DNA from: Mycobacterium vicinigordonae
Lineage (GTDB): Bacteria > Actinomycetota > Actinomycetes > Mycobacteriales > Mycobacteriaceae
Direction: 5' to 3'
Assembly (NCBI RefSeq): GCF_013466425.1
Contig: NZ_CP059165.1
Location: 4,836,001-4,900,000 of the forward strand
DNA length: 64,000 nt
The notes beneath the pieces were generated by a model, which saw nothing but the letters and a program-made list of their open reading frames with translations, did no database searches and was not told the origin of the DNA. Shown here piece after piece: positions 1 through 9,690 of the stretch; the stretch's first letter is position 1, and each line of letters begins with the position of its first letter. The position numbers were made by a program, and so were the translations under genes.

Positions 1-722
1 ATGTCGATACCGGACACAATTTTCCCGAAGTGATCGAATTCCGCGACCGCCGCGTCACCGGGGCCGGACACAAACTGATCGTGGCCTCAGTGCAGGAGTC
101 CATCGACAAGGGCCGGGTGCCCGACCCGGGACCGAGTGCCTCACGCAACCGCGCCCAGACCCGCACCCTGCTGGACGCGCTAGAGGCCGGGGGCTTCGAT
201 GCCGCTTTCGGCGGCGCGCGCCGCGACGAGGAACGTGCCCGCGCCAAAGAGCGAATCTTGAGTTTCCGCGACGAGTTCGGCCAGTGGGACCCGCGCGCCC
301 AGCGGCCCGAGCCGTGGACGCTCTACAACGGCCGGATCAAGAAGGGTGAACAAGTACGGGTGTTCCCACTGAGCAACTGGACCGAGCTGGACGTCTGGCG
401 CTACATCGAGCTGGAAGACCTGGAAATACCTTCGATCTATTACGCCCACGAGCGCGAGGTTTTCGAACGTGACGGGATTCTGTTGGCGGTGTCGGAATAC
501 GCCCGCCCGCGCAACGGAGAAAGCGCGGCCGTGGAGTGGGTGCGCTACCGCACCGTCGGCGACCTCACCATCACCGGGGCGGTGCGCTCCACCGCCACCG
601 ACATCAGCCGGGTAATCGTCGAGATCTCGGCCGCCACGGTCTCCGAGCGCGGTGAGACCCGCGCCGACGACCGCACCTCGGCCGCCGCGATGGAAGACCG
701 CAAGCGAGAGGGTTATTTCTGA
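1..722 (+). CDS. cysD: Sulfate adenylyltransferase subunit 2 (CysD), 5' end outside window
   Basis: Small subunit of ATP sulfurylase, which adenylates sulfate to APS in the cytoplasm as the first step of sulfate assimilation. The reading frame is open from base 3, where it encodes VDTGHNFPEVIEF, a conserved CysD segment. The true start therefore lies upstream of the window, and the GTG at 30 is internal. The visible 239 residues contain the family segments WTLYNGRI and FPLSNWTELDVWRYI, and end in the usual KREGYF tail. The stop TGA (720-722) overlaps the ATG of cysNC by one base, so the two subunits are translationally coupled. No sign of damage. Identification is firm; only the N-terminus is missing. 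Confidence 0.96.
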   Translation, partial: VDTGHNFPEVIEFRDRRVTGAGHKLIVASVQESIDKGRVPDPGPSASRNRAQTRTLLDALEAGGFDAAFGGARRDEERARAKERILSFRDEFGQWDPRAQRPEPWTLYNGRIKKGEQVRVFPLSNWTELDVWRYIELEDLEIPSIYYAHEREVFERDGILLAVSEYARPRNGESAAVEWVRYRTVGDLTITGAVRSTATDISRVIVEISAATVSERGETRADDRTSAAAMEDRKREGYF

Positions 723-2626
723 TGACCGTTGCCGACGAAGAAGTACTGCCCCCCAAGGGGATAACGCGCCAACTCCTGCGCATCGCGACCGCTGGCTCGG
801 TGGACGACGGCAAGAGCACCCTCATCGGACGGTTACTGCACGACACCGACAGCCTGCCGCTGGACCACCTGGAGGCGGTTACCGACGAGGAGGGCATTGC
901 CGACCTGGCCGCCTTGTCCGACGGTCTGCGCGCCGAACGCGAGCAAGGCATTACCATCGACGTCGCCTACCGGTTCTTCTCCACGCAGACCCGTAGCTAC
1001 ATCCTGGCCGACACGCCCGGCCACGAGCGATACACCCGCAACATGTTCACCGGAGCCTCCAACGCGCACGTTGCGATCCTGCTGGTCGACGCGCGCGCCG
1101 GCGTGCTGCGCCAGACCCGCAGGCATGCCCGGATTGCAAAACTGTTGGGCATCAAGCACTTTGTCGCTACCGTGAACAAGATCGACCTGATCGATTTCGA
1201 CCAGTCGGGCTTCGACAAGGTGGCCGAGGAACTCGCTCAGGTGGCGGCGCGTCTGGGCGAGGTGGACATCACGGTCATCCCGATCGCGGCCAAGCACGGC
1301 GACAACGTCGTGCATCGCTCCGAGCGCACGCCGTGGTACAGCGGTCCCACCCTGCTCGACTACCTCGAGAACGTGGAACTCGCTGCGCCGCAGGCCGAAG
1401 CGTCGCGACTACGGCTGCCGGTGCAATGGGTGTCGCGGCCAACCGCCGAACAGCGCCGCCGCTACACCGGGCGGCTGGCCGCCGGGACGCTGCGCGTCGG
1501 TGACCCGGTGGTAACGCTGCCTGCAGGCACCCGGTCGACGGTGACCTCACTGGACACCCTAGATGATGAACGCACCACGGGCGTTGCGCCCCTTTCGGTT
1601 TCGATCGAGCTGGCCGACGACATCGACGTGGGCCGCGGAGACGTGTTCATCAGCGGCAGCGAGGACGCGGTTCCACCGGTGCTGGCCCGCGAGCTCGACG
1701 CGACGGTGTGCTGGTTCGTCGACAGCCCGTTGCGGGCCGGTGATCGGCTGGCACTCAAGCAGACCACCAAAACAGTGCGCGCCACCGTCCAGGAACTGCA
1801 CGCCCGGCTGGATCCGGAGACTCTCGACGAACTGGACAGGCCAGTGGAGTTGGTGCTCAACGACATCGGCACGGTGACACTGCGCACCAGCTCCGTCGTG
1901 ATCGCCGACCCCTATGAGGACAATCGGGACAGCGGTGCATTCATCCTGATCGACGAGACCACCAACGACACCGTCGGCGCCGGCACCATCATCGAGGCAC
2001 GAGAGGTCAAGCCAGGCACCCACCAGCGCTCCGACATCCGCTGGCACCCGTCAGCGCTGGACCGCCGGCATCGCTGGCAGGCCACCGGGCAGTCGGGGGC
2101 CACCATCTGGTTCACCGGCCTGCCCGCGTCCGGCAAGTCCACGGTCGCGGTGGCGGTGGAGCGCGCACTGGTTGAATCGGGACGAGTCGCCTACCTGCTC
2201 GACGGCGACAACCTGCGCCATGGCCTGTCCGACGATCTGGGCTTCTCCCCTGGCGATCGCGCCGAAAATATCAGGCGGGTAGGTCATTTGGCACGGCTGC
2301 TGGCCGACGCGGGCGTGGTGGCGCTGGCTTCGCTGGTCTCGCCGCTGAAGTCCGATCGTGAGACCGCCCGGGCCCTCAGCGAAGCCGCCAAGCTGCCCTT
2401 CATCGAGGTGCACGTCGCAACGTCGTTGGCCGAGTGCGAAAAGCGCGACCCGAAAGGGCTTTATGCCCGCGCGCGCAACGGCGAACTCCGGGGACTCACC
2501 GGCGTCGACGCTCCCTACGAGGCGCCCGAGAGCCCCGATCTGGTGCTCGACACCACCGGCGCCGACATCGACGAACTGGCAGCGCAGGTGATCCGCCTGC
2601 TCGACCAGCGCAGTCCCCGGCACTAA
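722..2626 (+). CDS. cysNC: Bifunctional ATP sulfurylase GTPase subunit / APS kinase (CysNC)
   Basis: Fusion protein of 634 residues. The N-terminal part is the CysN GTPase that drives APS formation with CysD. The C-terminal part is APS kinase, which makes PAPS. GTPase motifs are visible: P-loop GSVDDGKST at residues 25-33, DTPGH at 97-101 and NKID at 152-155. An EF-Tu-like beta-barrel part follows. The APS kinase domain begins near residue 455, with Walker A GLPASGKST near 464-472 and DGDN near 493. The ATG shares its A with the cysD stop. Length and architecture match the CysNC fusions of mycobacteria. The downstream small ORF and exporter look co-transcribed. Confidence 0.97.
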   Translation: MTVADEEVLPPKGITRQLLRIATAGSVDDGKSTLIGRLLHDTDSLPLDHLEAVTDEEGIADLAALSDGLRAEREQGITIDVAYRFFSTQTRSYILADTPGHERYTRNMFTGASNAHVAILLVDARAGVLRQTRRHARIAKLLGIKHFVATVNKIDLIDFDQSGFDKVAEELAQVAARLGEVDITVIPIAAKHGDNVVHRSERTPWYSGPTLLDYLENVELAAPQAEASRLRLPVQWVSRPTAEQRRRYTGRLAAGTLRVGDPVVTLPAGTRSTVTSLDTLDDERTTGVAPLSVSIELADDIDVGRGDVFISGSEDAVPPVLARELDATVCWFVDSPLRAGDRLALKQTTKTVRATVQELHARLDPETLDELDRPVELVLNDIGTVTLRTSSVVIADPYEDNRDSGAFILIDETTNDTVGAGTIIEAREVKPGTHQRSDIRWHPSALDRRHRWQATGQSGATIWFTGLPASGKSTVAVAVERALVESGRVAYLLDGDNLRHGLSDDLGFSPGDRAENIRRVGHLARLLADAGVVALASLVSPLKSDRETARALSEAAKLPFIEVHVATSLAECEKRDPKGLYARARNGELRGLTGVDAPYEAPESPDLVLDTTGADIDELAAQVIRLLDQRSPRH

Positions 2627-2715
2627 CCTACGGTGGCGACCCGCCGCACCCAGCTCCTAAATCACCGCGATCAGATCACTTGGCCTGCAAGGCTTGCCGC
2701 GCAAAAATCTGATGC

Positions 2716-2853
2716 ATGGGCACAACAACGTCACGCCGTGGCCGCGGCCTTGAACGCCTCGGGTCCATCTCGATCGACTGGTGGGCCACGCTACTGGCCG
2801 CCCTAGTCGCGGTGCTGGCGGTCGCCAATATTCTGCCCCGCATCCCGTGGTGA
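2716..2853 (+). CDS. Small membrane peptide ORF (45 aa) between cysNC and the exporter
   Basis: An ORF of 45 codons from ATG 2716 to TGA 2851-2853. It has a basic N-terminus (TTSRRGRG) followed by one hydrophobic stretch at about residues 20-40 ([20 protein letters not shown]). This looks like a single-pass membrane peptide with the N-terminus inside. Its stop lies four bases before the GTG of the YeiH-type gene, and most third codon positions are G or C. A second ATG at 2712 is out of frame, and no clear ribosome binding site precedes it. I do not recognise a family. It could be an accessory subunit of the exporter or a coupling ORF that sets exporter translation. Being real is likely but not proven. 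Confidence 0.5.
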   Translation: MGTTTSRRGRGLERLGSISIDWWATLLAALVAVLAVANILPRIPW

Positions 2854-2857
2854 CGCC

Positions 2858-3970
2858 GTGAGCACCGTTGAGGTCGAACCCGAGGATGCTCGCGCCGAGC
2901 CCGCTGATGTAGGGCCGCTGAGCTATCTACCCGGCGTAGCGTTGCTGATCGCCGTCGGCGTCCTGGGCAAGTACGCCCAAGTCTGGTGGAACGCGCTTGC
3001 ACGACAGCAACACTGGACTGTGCCCGACATCGAGTACGTGCTGTGGGCGATCCTGATCGGCCTGCTGATCGCCAACACCGCCGGCCTGCATCGGTGGTTT
3101 CGGCCCGGCGTGGGGACCTACGAATTCTGGCTGAAGATCGGGATCGTGCTGCTGGGTTCGCGATTCGTGCTCGGCGACATCGCAAAGCTGGGTGGCGCCA
3201 GCCTGGTGCAGATCCTGGTCGACATGGCGATCGCGGGAACAGTCATCCTGCTGGCCGCGCGTGCCTTTGGGTTGTCGGGCAAGCTCGGCTCGCTGCTGGC
3301 GATTGGCACCTCGATCTGTGGCGTGTCGGCCATCGTGGCCGCCAAAGGCGCCATCCGCGCCCGCAACTCGGAGGTGAGCTACGCCATCGCGGCGATCCTG
3401 GCGCTGGGCGCGGTCGCGCTGTTTGCGTTGCCGCCGCTCGGGCACACGATCGGGCTCAGCGACGGCGAATTCGGTTTGTGGGCCGGGCTTTCGGTGGACA
3501 ACACCGCAGAGACTACCGCCACCGGCTACTTGTACTCCGACCACGCTGGAAAGATCGCGGTGCTGGTCAAGTCGACCCGCAACGCACTGATCGGGTTGGT
3601 CGTGCTGGGTTTCGCAGTCTTCTGGGCCGGTCGCGGCGAAGCTGACGAAATAGCGCCCGGTGTCGCCGCCAAGGCGGCGTACGTGTGGGAGAAGTTCCCC
3701 AAGTTCGTCTTGGGCTTCCTGGCGGTATCGGCGATCGCAACGGCGGGCTGGCTGACCAGGGGCCAGACCGCCAACCTCGCCAATGTGTCCAAATGGGCGT
3801 TCCTACTCACCTTTGCCGGCGTCGGGCTCAACACCGACATCCGTCAGATCACCCGAACCGGCTGGCGCCCCTTGGTAGTCGCCGTCGCCGGGCTGGTTGT
3901 CGTGGCGTTGGTGTCCCTTGGACTCGTCCTGTTGACGTCCCGCGTCCTGCATTGGGGCGTGGCGGGCTAA
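2858..3970 (+). CDS. YeiH/YeeE-type putative sulfate exporter family membrane protein
   Basis: Integral membrane protein of 370 residues with about ten hydrophobic segments, of the UPF0324/Cons_hypoth698 family often named putative sulfate exporter. Recognisable family segments are [25 protein letters not shown], the charged motif around [12 protein letters not shown] and [17 protein letters not shown] near the C-terminus. The GTG start lies four bases after the small membrane ORF and about 230 bases after cysNC, on the same strand. An operon with sulfate activation genes suggests export of sulfite, sulfate or a related anion, but the substrate is inferred from context. The stop overlaps the stop of the convergent SDR gene by four bases. 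Confidence 0.85.
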   Translation: MSTVEVEPEDARAEPADVGPLSYLPGVALLIAVGVLGKYAQVWWNALARQQHWTVPDIEYVLWAILIGLLIANTAGLHRWFRPGVGTYEFWLKIGIVLLGSRFVLGDIAKLGGASLVQILVDMAIAGTVILLAARAFGLSGKLGSLLAIGTSICGVSAIVAAKGAIRARNSEVSYAIAAILALGAVALFALPPLGHTIGLSDGEFGLWAGLSVDNTAETTATGYLYSDHAGKIAVLVKSTRNALIGLVVLGFAVFWAGRGEADEIAPGVAAKAAYVWEKFPKFVLGFLAVSAIATAGWLTRGQTANLANVSKWAFLLTFAGVGLNTDIRQITRTGWRPLVVAVAGLVVVALVSLGLVLLTSRVLHWGVAG

Positions 3971-4815
3971 CCGGCAGGCGTCCCGCTGTCGCGCCGCAGC
4001 GCACGAAGCCGCTTCAGCGTGAGCCGTCCGACCTGGCGCGACGCCGTCTGCGACAACCGGTCGACATACCACGCGGCCTTCCACCAGCGAGGCACGATGA
4101 TGACGCCGTTCCCGCGCAGCACCGCACGCAGCGCGCGCTCGGCGAACTTTTCGGGGGCCATCGGCCGCATCGGCTCCCAATATTTGAGGATCTCTTCGCC
4201 GCTGACGCCGGTGAACCGGCCGTACTTGCCCATGGTGAGAATCGGGGTGCGGATAGCGCCCGGACACAGCACCGACACGCGCACGCCGTGGCGCTCCGCC
4301 TCGAGCCGGAGCACTTTCGAGATCGCGACGACGGCATGCTTGCTGGCGGTGTAGCTCGCCGAACCCGGAGCCGCCAACAGACCGGCCATGGACGCCGTGT
4401 TCACGATATGGCCGCTGCGCTGCCGGATCATGATCGGGTAGACAGCTTGAATACCGTGGACGACACCGCGCAGATTGACGTCGAAGACGTCGTTCCAGTC
4501 CTCGAGGGTGTACGAGTCGATCTCCCCGCCGACCCCGATGCCGGCGTTGTTGAACAGGTAGTCGATCCGGCCCGACCGCCGCACCACCTCGGCGACGGCA
4601 CTCTCGAACGACGAGTAGTCGCGTACGTCGAGTTCGATCGCATGTGCCTGTGTACCGGCCTCGTCCAAACTCCGCGCCAGTTCCTGCGCTACCTCGATCT
4701 GCCGGTCAGCGATCCAAACCTCGGCACCGCCGTCGACCAGCTTGGCAGTCAACGCCGCACCGATCCCCGACGCGCCACCGGTGACGAGGGCCACTTTGCC
4801 CGACACGCTGTTCAT
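3967..4815 (-). CDS. Short-chain dehydrogenase/reductase
   Basis: Classical SDR of 282 residues. It has the cofactor motif TGGASGIG at 12-19, NNAG at 89-92, and catalytic Ser142, Tyr155 and Lys159 (YTASK). Asp37 after the second strand (WIADRQ) suggests NAD(H) preference. The C-terminal part after about residue 230 is basic and Trp-rich ([13 protein letters not shown]), as in the mycobacterial SDRs of about 280 residues. It reads in the same direction as the esterase gene upstream, with a 27-base gap, so the two probably share a transcript. The substrate is unknown. Confidence 0.88.
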   Translation of the reverse strand: MNSVSGKVALVTGGASGIGAALTAKLVDGGAEVWIADRQIEVAQELARSLDEAGTQAHAIELDVRDYSSFESAVAEVVRRSGRIDYLFNNAGIGVGGEIDSYTLEDWNDVFDVNLRGVVHGIQAVYPIMIRQRSGHIVNTASMAGLLAAPGSASYTASKHAVVAISKVLRLEAERHGVRVSVLCPGAIRTPILTMGKYGRFTGVSGEEILKYWEPMRPMAPEKFAERALRAVLRGNGVIIVPRWWKAAWYVDRLSQTASRQVGRLTLKRLRALRRDSGTPAG

Positions 4816-4842
4816 CTGGGCAGACTAATCGAGGGGTAGCGA

Positions 4843-6102
4843 TCAGGCGATACCGTAAGCGCGATCTTGCGCATGTGCAGACACGTAAACCTCGGCCAAA
4901 AATTGTTCGACAGCCACCGCGGTGTGCGCGGCACGGGCCGAGCCGAAGATGTCGAAAGCGTGCTGTGCCCCGGGCAATTCGGCGTACACCACGGGCTGGC
5001 GGCTGACTTCGCGCAGCCGCGCGGTGAAGCTACGTGCCTGTTCGACTGGGATCAGCGAGTCGTTGGTGCCGTGCAACACGAAGAACGGCGGCGCGTGTTC
5101 GCCGACATGAGTGATCGGCGAGGCCAGCCGGAACGGCTCGGCGATGTCGGCGCGGCCGAGCTTGAACACCCGCTTGCCCATCATGGCCGGCATCATCGGA
5201 TGCACCGCGTCGTCCCGCGTGAAGTCGTAGAAGCCGTAGAACGGCACCGCCGCCTGCACGCGAGTGTCGGCGTCTTCGAAACCGGGCTGGAACAGCGGCT
5301 CGTTGGGTGTCAACGCGGCGAGTGAGGACAGATGGCCGCCCGCCGAACCGCCCGTGATGGCGATCCAGCCCGGGTCTCCGCCGTATTGGGCGATGTTCCC
5401 TTTGGTCCAGGCGATGGCGCGTTTGACGTCGACGATCTGGTCCGGCCAGGTCGAGCGCGGGCTGAGCCGGTAGTTGACGGATACGCAAACCCAGCCGAGT
5501 TCGGCCAGGTGGCTCATCAGCGGATGTGCTTGCCCGCGTTTGTTTCCCACCATCCAGGCGCCTCCGTGTACCTGAAGCAACACCGGCGCCGCGCCGTCGC
5601 GGTCGAGGTCGGGCCGACGCCAGATGTCGAGGTGGTTACGTGAGCCGTACTCCCCGTAGCTGATGTCTGCGTCATGGGCGTAGTCACGGTAGACCCGCAT
5701 CATCCGGACCACGCCCGGCTTCTTGGCGGTGGCGCCGCCCGGCGCCGGCCGTTGCCACAGGTCGCCGGCCTCGGTGCGCCGCTCGGCGCCCAGCCCGTCG
5801 TCCAGTGCAGAGGTCAGGTGCTCGTGCGCCGCCTTGCCACTGCGGTGCAGACCGAGCAGACCCAGCCAGGACAGCACCGCTGGAATCCAGGCGAGTAGGC
5901 GCTCGCGCGTGGATAACCGGTGGGACAGCGCGGTCAGTGCGGCGGCCTGCGCGGCCAGCGAATGCACCGGAAGCTCGGAGGCGAACAGCCCGGAGCCGAA
6001 CGCGTAACCGGCCTGGTACCCCTTCCTGCTGACCGGGCGGTAGCCGTTGACGGCGAACACCACCCCGGCTAGTGACAGCAAGACAGCTGCGATCCGCTTC
6101 AT
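4843..6102 (-). CDS. Alpha/beta-hydrolase carboxylesterase of the LipC/LipM/LipQ group
   Basis: Esterase of 419 residues in the hormone-sensitive-lipase-like group. An N-terminal hydrophobic segment (residues 4-18) may anchor it or act as an uncleaved signal. The oxyanion motif HGGAW is at 179-183, and nucleophile Ser253 sits in GGSAGG. The probable acid is Asp348 (HGTNDSLIP) and the base is His381. About 130 residues precede the catalytic domain, as in mycobacterial LipC, LipM and LipQ. A strong ribosome binding site (GGAGGG, seven bases before ATG) fixes the start. It probably hydrolyses short to medium acyl esters at the membrane. Which of the three paralogues it matches cannot be decided by eye. 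Confidence 0.87.
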   Translation of the reverse strand: MKRIAAVLLSLAGVVFAVNGYRPVSRKGYQAGYAFGSGLFASELPVHSLAAQAAALTALSHRLSTRERLLAWIPAVLSWLGLLGLHRSGKAAHEHLTSALDDGLGAERRTEAGDLWQRPAPGGATAKKPGVVRMMRVYRDYAHDADISYGEYGSRNHLDIWRRPDLDRDGAAPVLLQVHGGAWMVGNKRGQAHPLMSHLAELGWVCVSVNYRLSPRSTWPDQIVDVKRAIAWTKGNIAQYGGDPGWIAITGGSAGGHLSSLAALTPNEPLFQPGFEDADTRVQAAVPFYGFYDFTRDDAVHPMMPAMMGKRVFKLGRADIAEPFRLASPITHVGEHAPPFFVLHGTNDSLIPVEQARSFTARLREVSRQPVVYAELPGAQHAFDIFGSARAAHTAVAVEQFLAEVYVSAHAQDRAYGIA

Positions 6103-6157
6103 TGGGTTCCCTCCCGGTATTCCTTACCCAATCTAACTGCTTCGGCCTGGCGCCTTT

Positions 6158-8545
6158 TCACCCGGTTTGCCCCGCCTCCCCCGAGCCGCCGGCGTCATGG
6201 GTTTCGGGTGGACGCTCGAGGATCCGATAGTCGGGGTCGGCCATCCACATCGGCCGGTCGCCGCTGTGTCGCGCCTTGCCGGTGACCTGCAGCAGTTGAC
6301 CGGGCTGGATGTCGGCCCCGCCGCCTTCGGGCCGGAACCTGATGCGGACATCGCCGGTCTGGTCGCCGACGACGATCCAGCGGAAGGTGCCCCGGCGTTT
6401 GGCGATGTCCTCGATCTCGCTGACCCGTCCCTCGAAGGTCGCGTTCTGGCCGGGGATGAGCGCCGCCACCGTGATCACCGTCTGCGACCGAGACGGATGT
6501 TCGTAGGCCTCGACGCTGCGGTCCTCACCTTGCGACACCCATTCGCCGATCTTGTCAATCTCGCGGGCGATTCGCTGCTCCAGGCGTTCGGGATAGGCGT
6601 CCTTGATGCGCGACTGCACGTCGTAGGGCACGATCGTCGCCGCGGCGTCGGGGATGAGGCTGACTGCGCGGGCGATCTTATCCGCGGTGCGGTCGTGCAG
6701 CAGCCGGCCCAGCAGCGGCGCGTAGGTCCGGCGCGGCAACAGGACCGTTACGTTGGTGTCGGGATGCTCCTTGCTCGCCTTTGCCACCAAGACCTGCGCG
6801 GCACGGGTGATCCGGCGGTCGGGGCAATCCACCACTCGCAGTCGGGTGTCCAGATCAAAATCGTCCCAACGCTTTCGCAGTTTGGCGGCATGGTCCGCGT
6901 CGATCATGAAGTGCACCGCGATCAACTCATCGGCTCGCAATCCCTTGCCGTACCGCAGTCCCTCGAGCACGGCGAGGTCGACCGAATTAACGAAGATGTA
7001 CGCCTGGTGCCGTGCGTACTTCACCAGCTCAGGACGGTCGGTGCGGAACATCTCTAAAATCGCCGCCTCGGCGCGGTATTCACGGTTGAGCCGGATCAGC
7101 AGGAATACCAGCAAGGGAAAGACGACGACAACCAGCCAGGCCCCCTCGGTGAACTTCGCCACCGCGAAGATCCCCACCACGATAGTCGACAGAATTCCTG
7201 CGGACAGGTTGATCATCAGTCGGTGTCGCCAACCCGATTCCCGTTGTGTCAGATGATGTTTGGTCATTCCGTAGCCGGCCATCGCGAAGCCGGTGAACAC
7301 GCCGATCGCGTAGAACGGGACCAGTGCGTTGACCGAGCCGCCCGTCACCACCAGCAATATCACCGACAGCGTGGTGAGCGCGATGATGCCGTTGGAGAAC
7401 ACCAGCCGATGCCCGCGTTTCATCAACTGTCTTGGCAGGAAACGGTCTTCGGCCACGAAGCTGGCTAGTGCCGGAAACCCATTGAAGCTGGTGTTGGCGC
7501 CGGTGAACAGGATCGCCGCGGTGGAGGCCTGCACCAGGATGAAGAAAACATTGCCTATCGCGCCGTTGCCGAAGACCGCGCGGCCAATTTGCGAGAGTAC
7601 CGAGGGGTATTCGGTCAGATACGGTGTGGCGTGGGTCGCATGGGCCAGGTAGGCCACGCCTGCCAGCAGAAAGCCCAGGATGGCGGCCATCGCGGTGAGC
7701 ACCCGACGTGCGTTGCGGCCCTCCGGTTTCCGAAAGACTTCGACGGTGTTGGAGATCGCCTCGACACCGGTCAGTGACGAGCCGCCATTGGCGAACGCGC
7801 GCAGCAGCACCAGGATCGTGGCGCCCATTACCAGCCCGTTGCCCTGATGCACCGGCACAGTTCCGGGCAGATGCGTCGGATCATACGTGGGCAGTCCCCA
7901 GAAGATTTGGCGCACAACGCCGGTCACGATCGTGGCAGTGATCATAGCGATGAAGAAATACGTAGCGGACGCGAAAGGCGCTCCGGCTTCCCGCATGCCG
8001 CGCAGGTTCAAGAAGCAAATGAACAGGACTACACTCACCGTGATCTCCAGGCTGAAGGGCCCGAGCATCGGCAGCGCGGAGACCACCGCGACGGTCCCGG
8101 CCGCCGACTGCACTGCCACCGTGACGACATAGTCGATCAGCAGCGCTGCGGCGGCAACTTGCGCGACCCGTGGCCCGAAATTGTCGCGCGCCACGATGTA
8201 GGAGCCGCCGGCCCGCGTGTAGGCCATCACCACCTGCCGGTATGAGGCGGCCACCAGCACCAGGATCAGCAGGATCACGCCGGTGATAGGCAGCAGCAAC
8301 GCGAACGCTGCCAGTCCCGCGTTTGGCAGCAGTTCGATCAGGATCTGCTCGGGGCCATAGGCGGTCGACGAGATCGCATCCGGTGACAAAGCACCCAGCG
8401 CGACCGGGTTCGACAAGCGCTCCTCGGCGAGCTTCTCGGTGATCAGCGGTTTGCCCAGGAACACCCGCTTGAGGATGTCGCCCGTGGACAACGGGATCCG
8501 CAGCTTGCCGACCGAATTGTCAGCTGAATCTGTCACACAGCGCAT
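6158..8545 (-). CDS. APC-family amino acid permease with cytoplasmic domain and C-terminal OB fold
   Basis: Membrane protein of about 795 residues. The first 480 or so residues are a 12-segment APC-superfamily permease, with typical segments such as SPDAISSTAYGPEQ and AYTRAGGSYIVARDNFG. A cytoplasmic part of about 200 residues follows (PRRTYAPLLGRLLHDRTAD). The last 80 residues or so look like an OB fold (WIVVGDQTGDVRIRF then PGQLLQVTGKAR). I chose ATG at 8545; a longer frame up to 8638 would overlap the aminotransferase gene, and GTG at 8536 is an alternative. The transported substrate is unknown. OB folds usually bind nucleic acid or oligosaccharide, so their role on a permease is unclear. 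Confidence 0.82.
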   Translation of the reverse strand: MRCVTDSADNSVGKLRIPLSTGDILKRVFLGKPLITEKLAEERLSNPVALGALSPDAISSTAYGPEQILIELLPNAGLAAFALLLPITGVILLILVLVAASYRQVVMAYTRAGGSYIVARDNFGPRVAQVAAAALLIDYVVTVAVQSAAGTVAVVSALPMLGPFSLEITVSVVLFICFLNLRGMREAGAPFASATYFFIAMITATIVTGVVRQIFWGLPTYDPTHLPGTVPVHQGNGLVMGATILVLLRAFANGGSSLTGVEAISNTVEVFRKPEGRNARRVLTAMAAILGFLLAGVAYLAHATHATPYLTEYPSVLSQIGRAVFGNGAIGNVFFILVQASTAAILFTGANTSFNGFPALASFVAEDRFLPRQLMKRGHRLVFSNGIIALTTLSVILLVVTGGSVNALVPFYAIGVFTGFAMAGYGMTKHHLTQRESGWRHRLMINLSAGILSTIVVGIFAVAKFTEGAWLVVVVFPLLVFLLIRLNREYRAEAAILEMFRTDRPELVKYARHQAYIFVNSVDLAVLEGLRYGKGLRADELIAVHFMIDADHAAKLRKRWDDFDLDTRLRVVDCPDRRITRAAQVLVAKASKEHPDTNVTVLLPRRTYAPLLGRLLHDRTADKIARAVSLIPDAAATIVPYDVQSRIKDAYPERLEQRIAREIDKIGEWVSQGEDRSVEAYEHPSRSQTVITVAALIPGQNATFEGRVSEIEDIAKRRGTFRWIVVGDQTGDVRIRFRPEGGGADIQPGQLLQVTGKARHSGDRPMWMADPDYRILERPPETHDAGGSGEAGQTG

Positions 8546-8568
8546 TCTGCCGTGCGACGGGCGTGCTG

Positions 8569-9654
8569 TTAACGCAGGCGCTCGACCGCCGCGGCGATGC
8601 GCTCGTCGGTGGCGGTCAGGGCGACCCGCACATGCCATGCACCACCGGGACCATAGAAGTCACCCGGGGCCACCAGAATGCCGCGTTCAGCGAGCCAGCC
8701 GACCGTCTGATGGCAGTCCTGCCCCTGGCTGGCCCACAGATACAGACCCGCCTCCGAATGGTCGATGGTGAAGCCCGCCGCGCGCAGCGCAGGCAACATC
8801 ACCGCGCGCCGCTGGGCGTACCTCTCCCGCTGCTGGCGCTCATGGTCGTCGTCGTCGAGCGCGGCCACCATGGCGGCCTGCACCGGCGTCGGCACGATCA
8901 TCCCCGCATGCTTGCGCACCGCCAGCAACTCGGCGACCACCCGCGGGTCGCCGGCGACGAACCCGGCCCGGTACCCCGCCAGCGACGACGTTTTGGACAG
9001 CGAGTGGACCGCGAGCAGCCCGGTGTGATCGCCGCCGCACACCGCCGGGTGCAGCACCGACTGCGGTTCGGCGTCCCAGGCCAGTCCCAGGTAGCACTCG
9101 TCGGAGGCGACCAATACTCCACGCTCGCGCGCCCATCCGACGACCTTGCGCAGATGGTCGACGCCCAGCACCCGGCCAGTGGGGTTGCTCGGCGAATTCA
9201 GGTACACCAGTGCTGGGGTCTGCGGGCCCAGCTGGGTCAGTGAATCCGCGCGCACCAGCTGCGCTCGGGCCAACCGCGCACCGACCTCATAGGTCGGGTA
9301 CGCGAGCTCGGGCACCACCACCACGCTCGTTTCGCCTAGCCCAAGCAAGGTCGGCAGCCAGGCGATGAGTTCTTTGGTGCCGATCACCGGCAGCACCGCG
9401 GACTCGGCCAGCCCGGTGACGCCGTAGCGACGGGTCAGTGCCGCCACCGCCGACTGCCGGAGCTGCGGGGTGCCCGCGGTCGCGGGGTAGCCCGGAGCTG
9501 AGCTCGCCGCCGCCAGCGCGTCTCGGATCAGCGGCGCAACCGGATCGACCGGAGTGCCCACGGACAGGTCGACGATCCCGTCCGGGTGCGCTGCGGCCCT
9601 GGCCCTCGCCTGGGCCAGGGTGTCCCACGGGAACTCGGGCAGAGCGGCCGACAA
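8569..9654 (-). CDS. PLP-dependent aminotransferase (DapC-like succinyl-DAP transaminase)
   Basis: Fold-type I aminotransferase of 361 residues. It contains the substrate-binding SVGTPVDPV segment, YLNSPSNPTG, and the PLP lysine in HSLSKTSSLAGYRAG. The family is annotated as N-succinyldiaminopimelate aminotransferase, acting in lysine and peptidoglycan precursor synthesis, but other amino acids are possible. I chose TTG at 9654: GGAAGG lies eight bases upstream, and the product then begins MSAALPEFPWDTL and has the expected length of about 362. GTG at 9681 is a longer alternative with a weak ribosome binding site. It follows fdxC on the same strand and is the counterpart of Rv1178. Confidence 0.88.
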   Translation of the reverse strand: MSAALPEFPWDTLAQARARAAAHPDGIVDLSVGTPVDPVAPLIRDALAAASSAPGYPATAGTPQLRQSAVAALTRRYGVTGLAESAVLPVIGTKELIAWLPTLLGLGETSVVVVPELAYPTYEVGARLARAQLVRADSLTQLGPQTPALVYLNSPSNPTGRVLGVDHLRKVVGWARERGVLVASDECYLGLAWDAEPQSVLHPAVCGGDHTGLLAVHSLSKTSSLAGYRAGFVAGDPRVVAELLAVRKHAGMIVPTPVQAAMVAALDDDDHERQQRERYAQRRAVMLPALRAAGFTIDHSEAGLYLWASQGQDCHQTVGWLAERGILVAPGDFYGPGGAWHVRVALTATDERIAAAVERLR

Positions 9655-9690
9655 TGCGACGCCCTTCCGGGGCTGCAGCACCAGGTCGCT

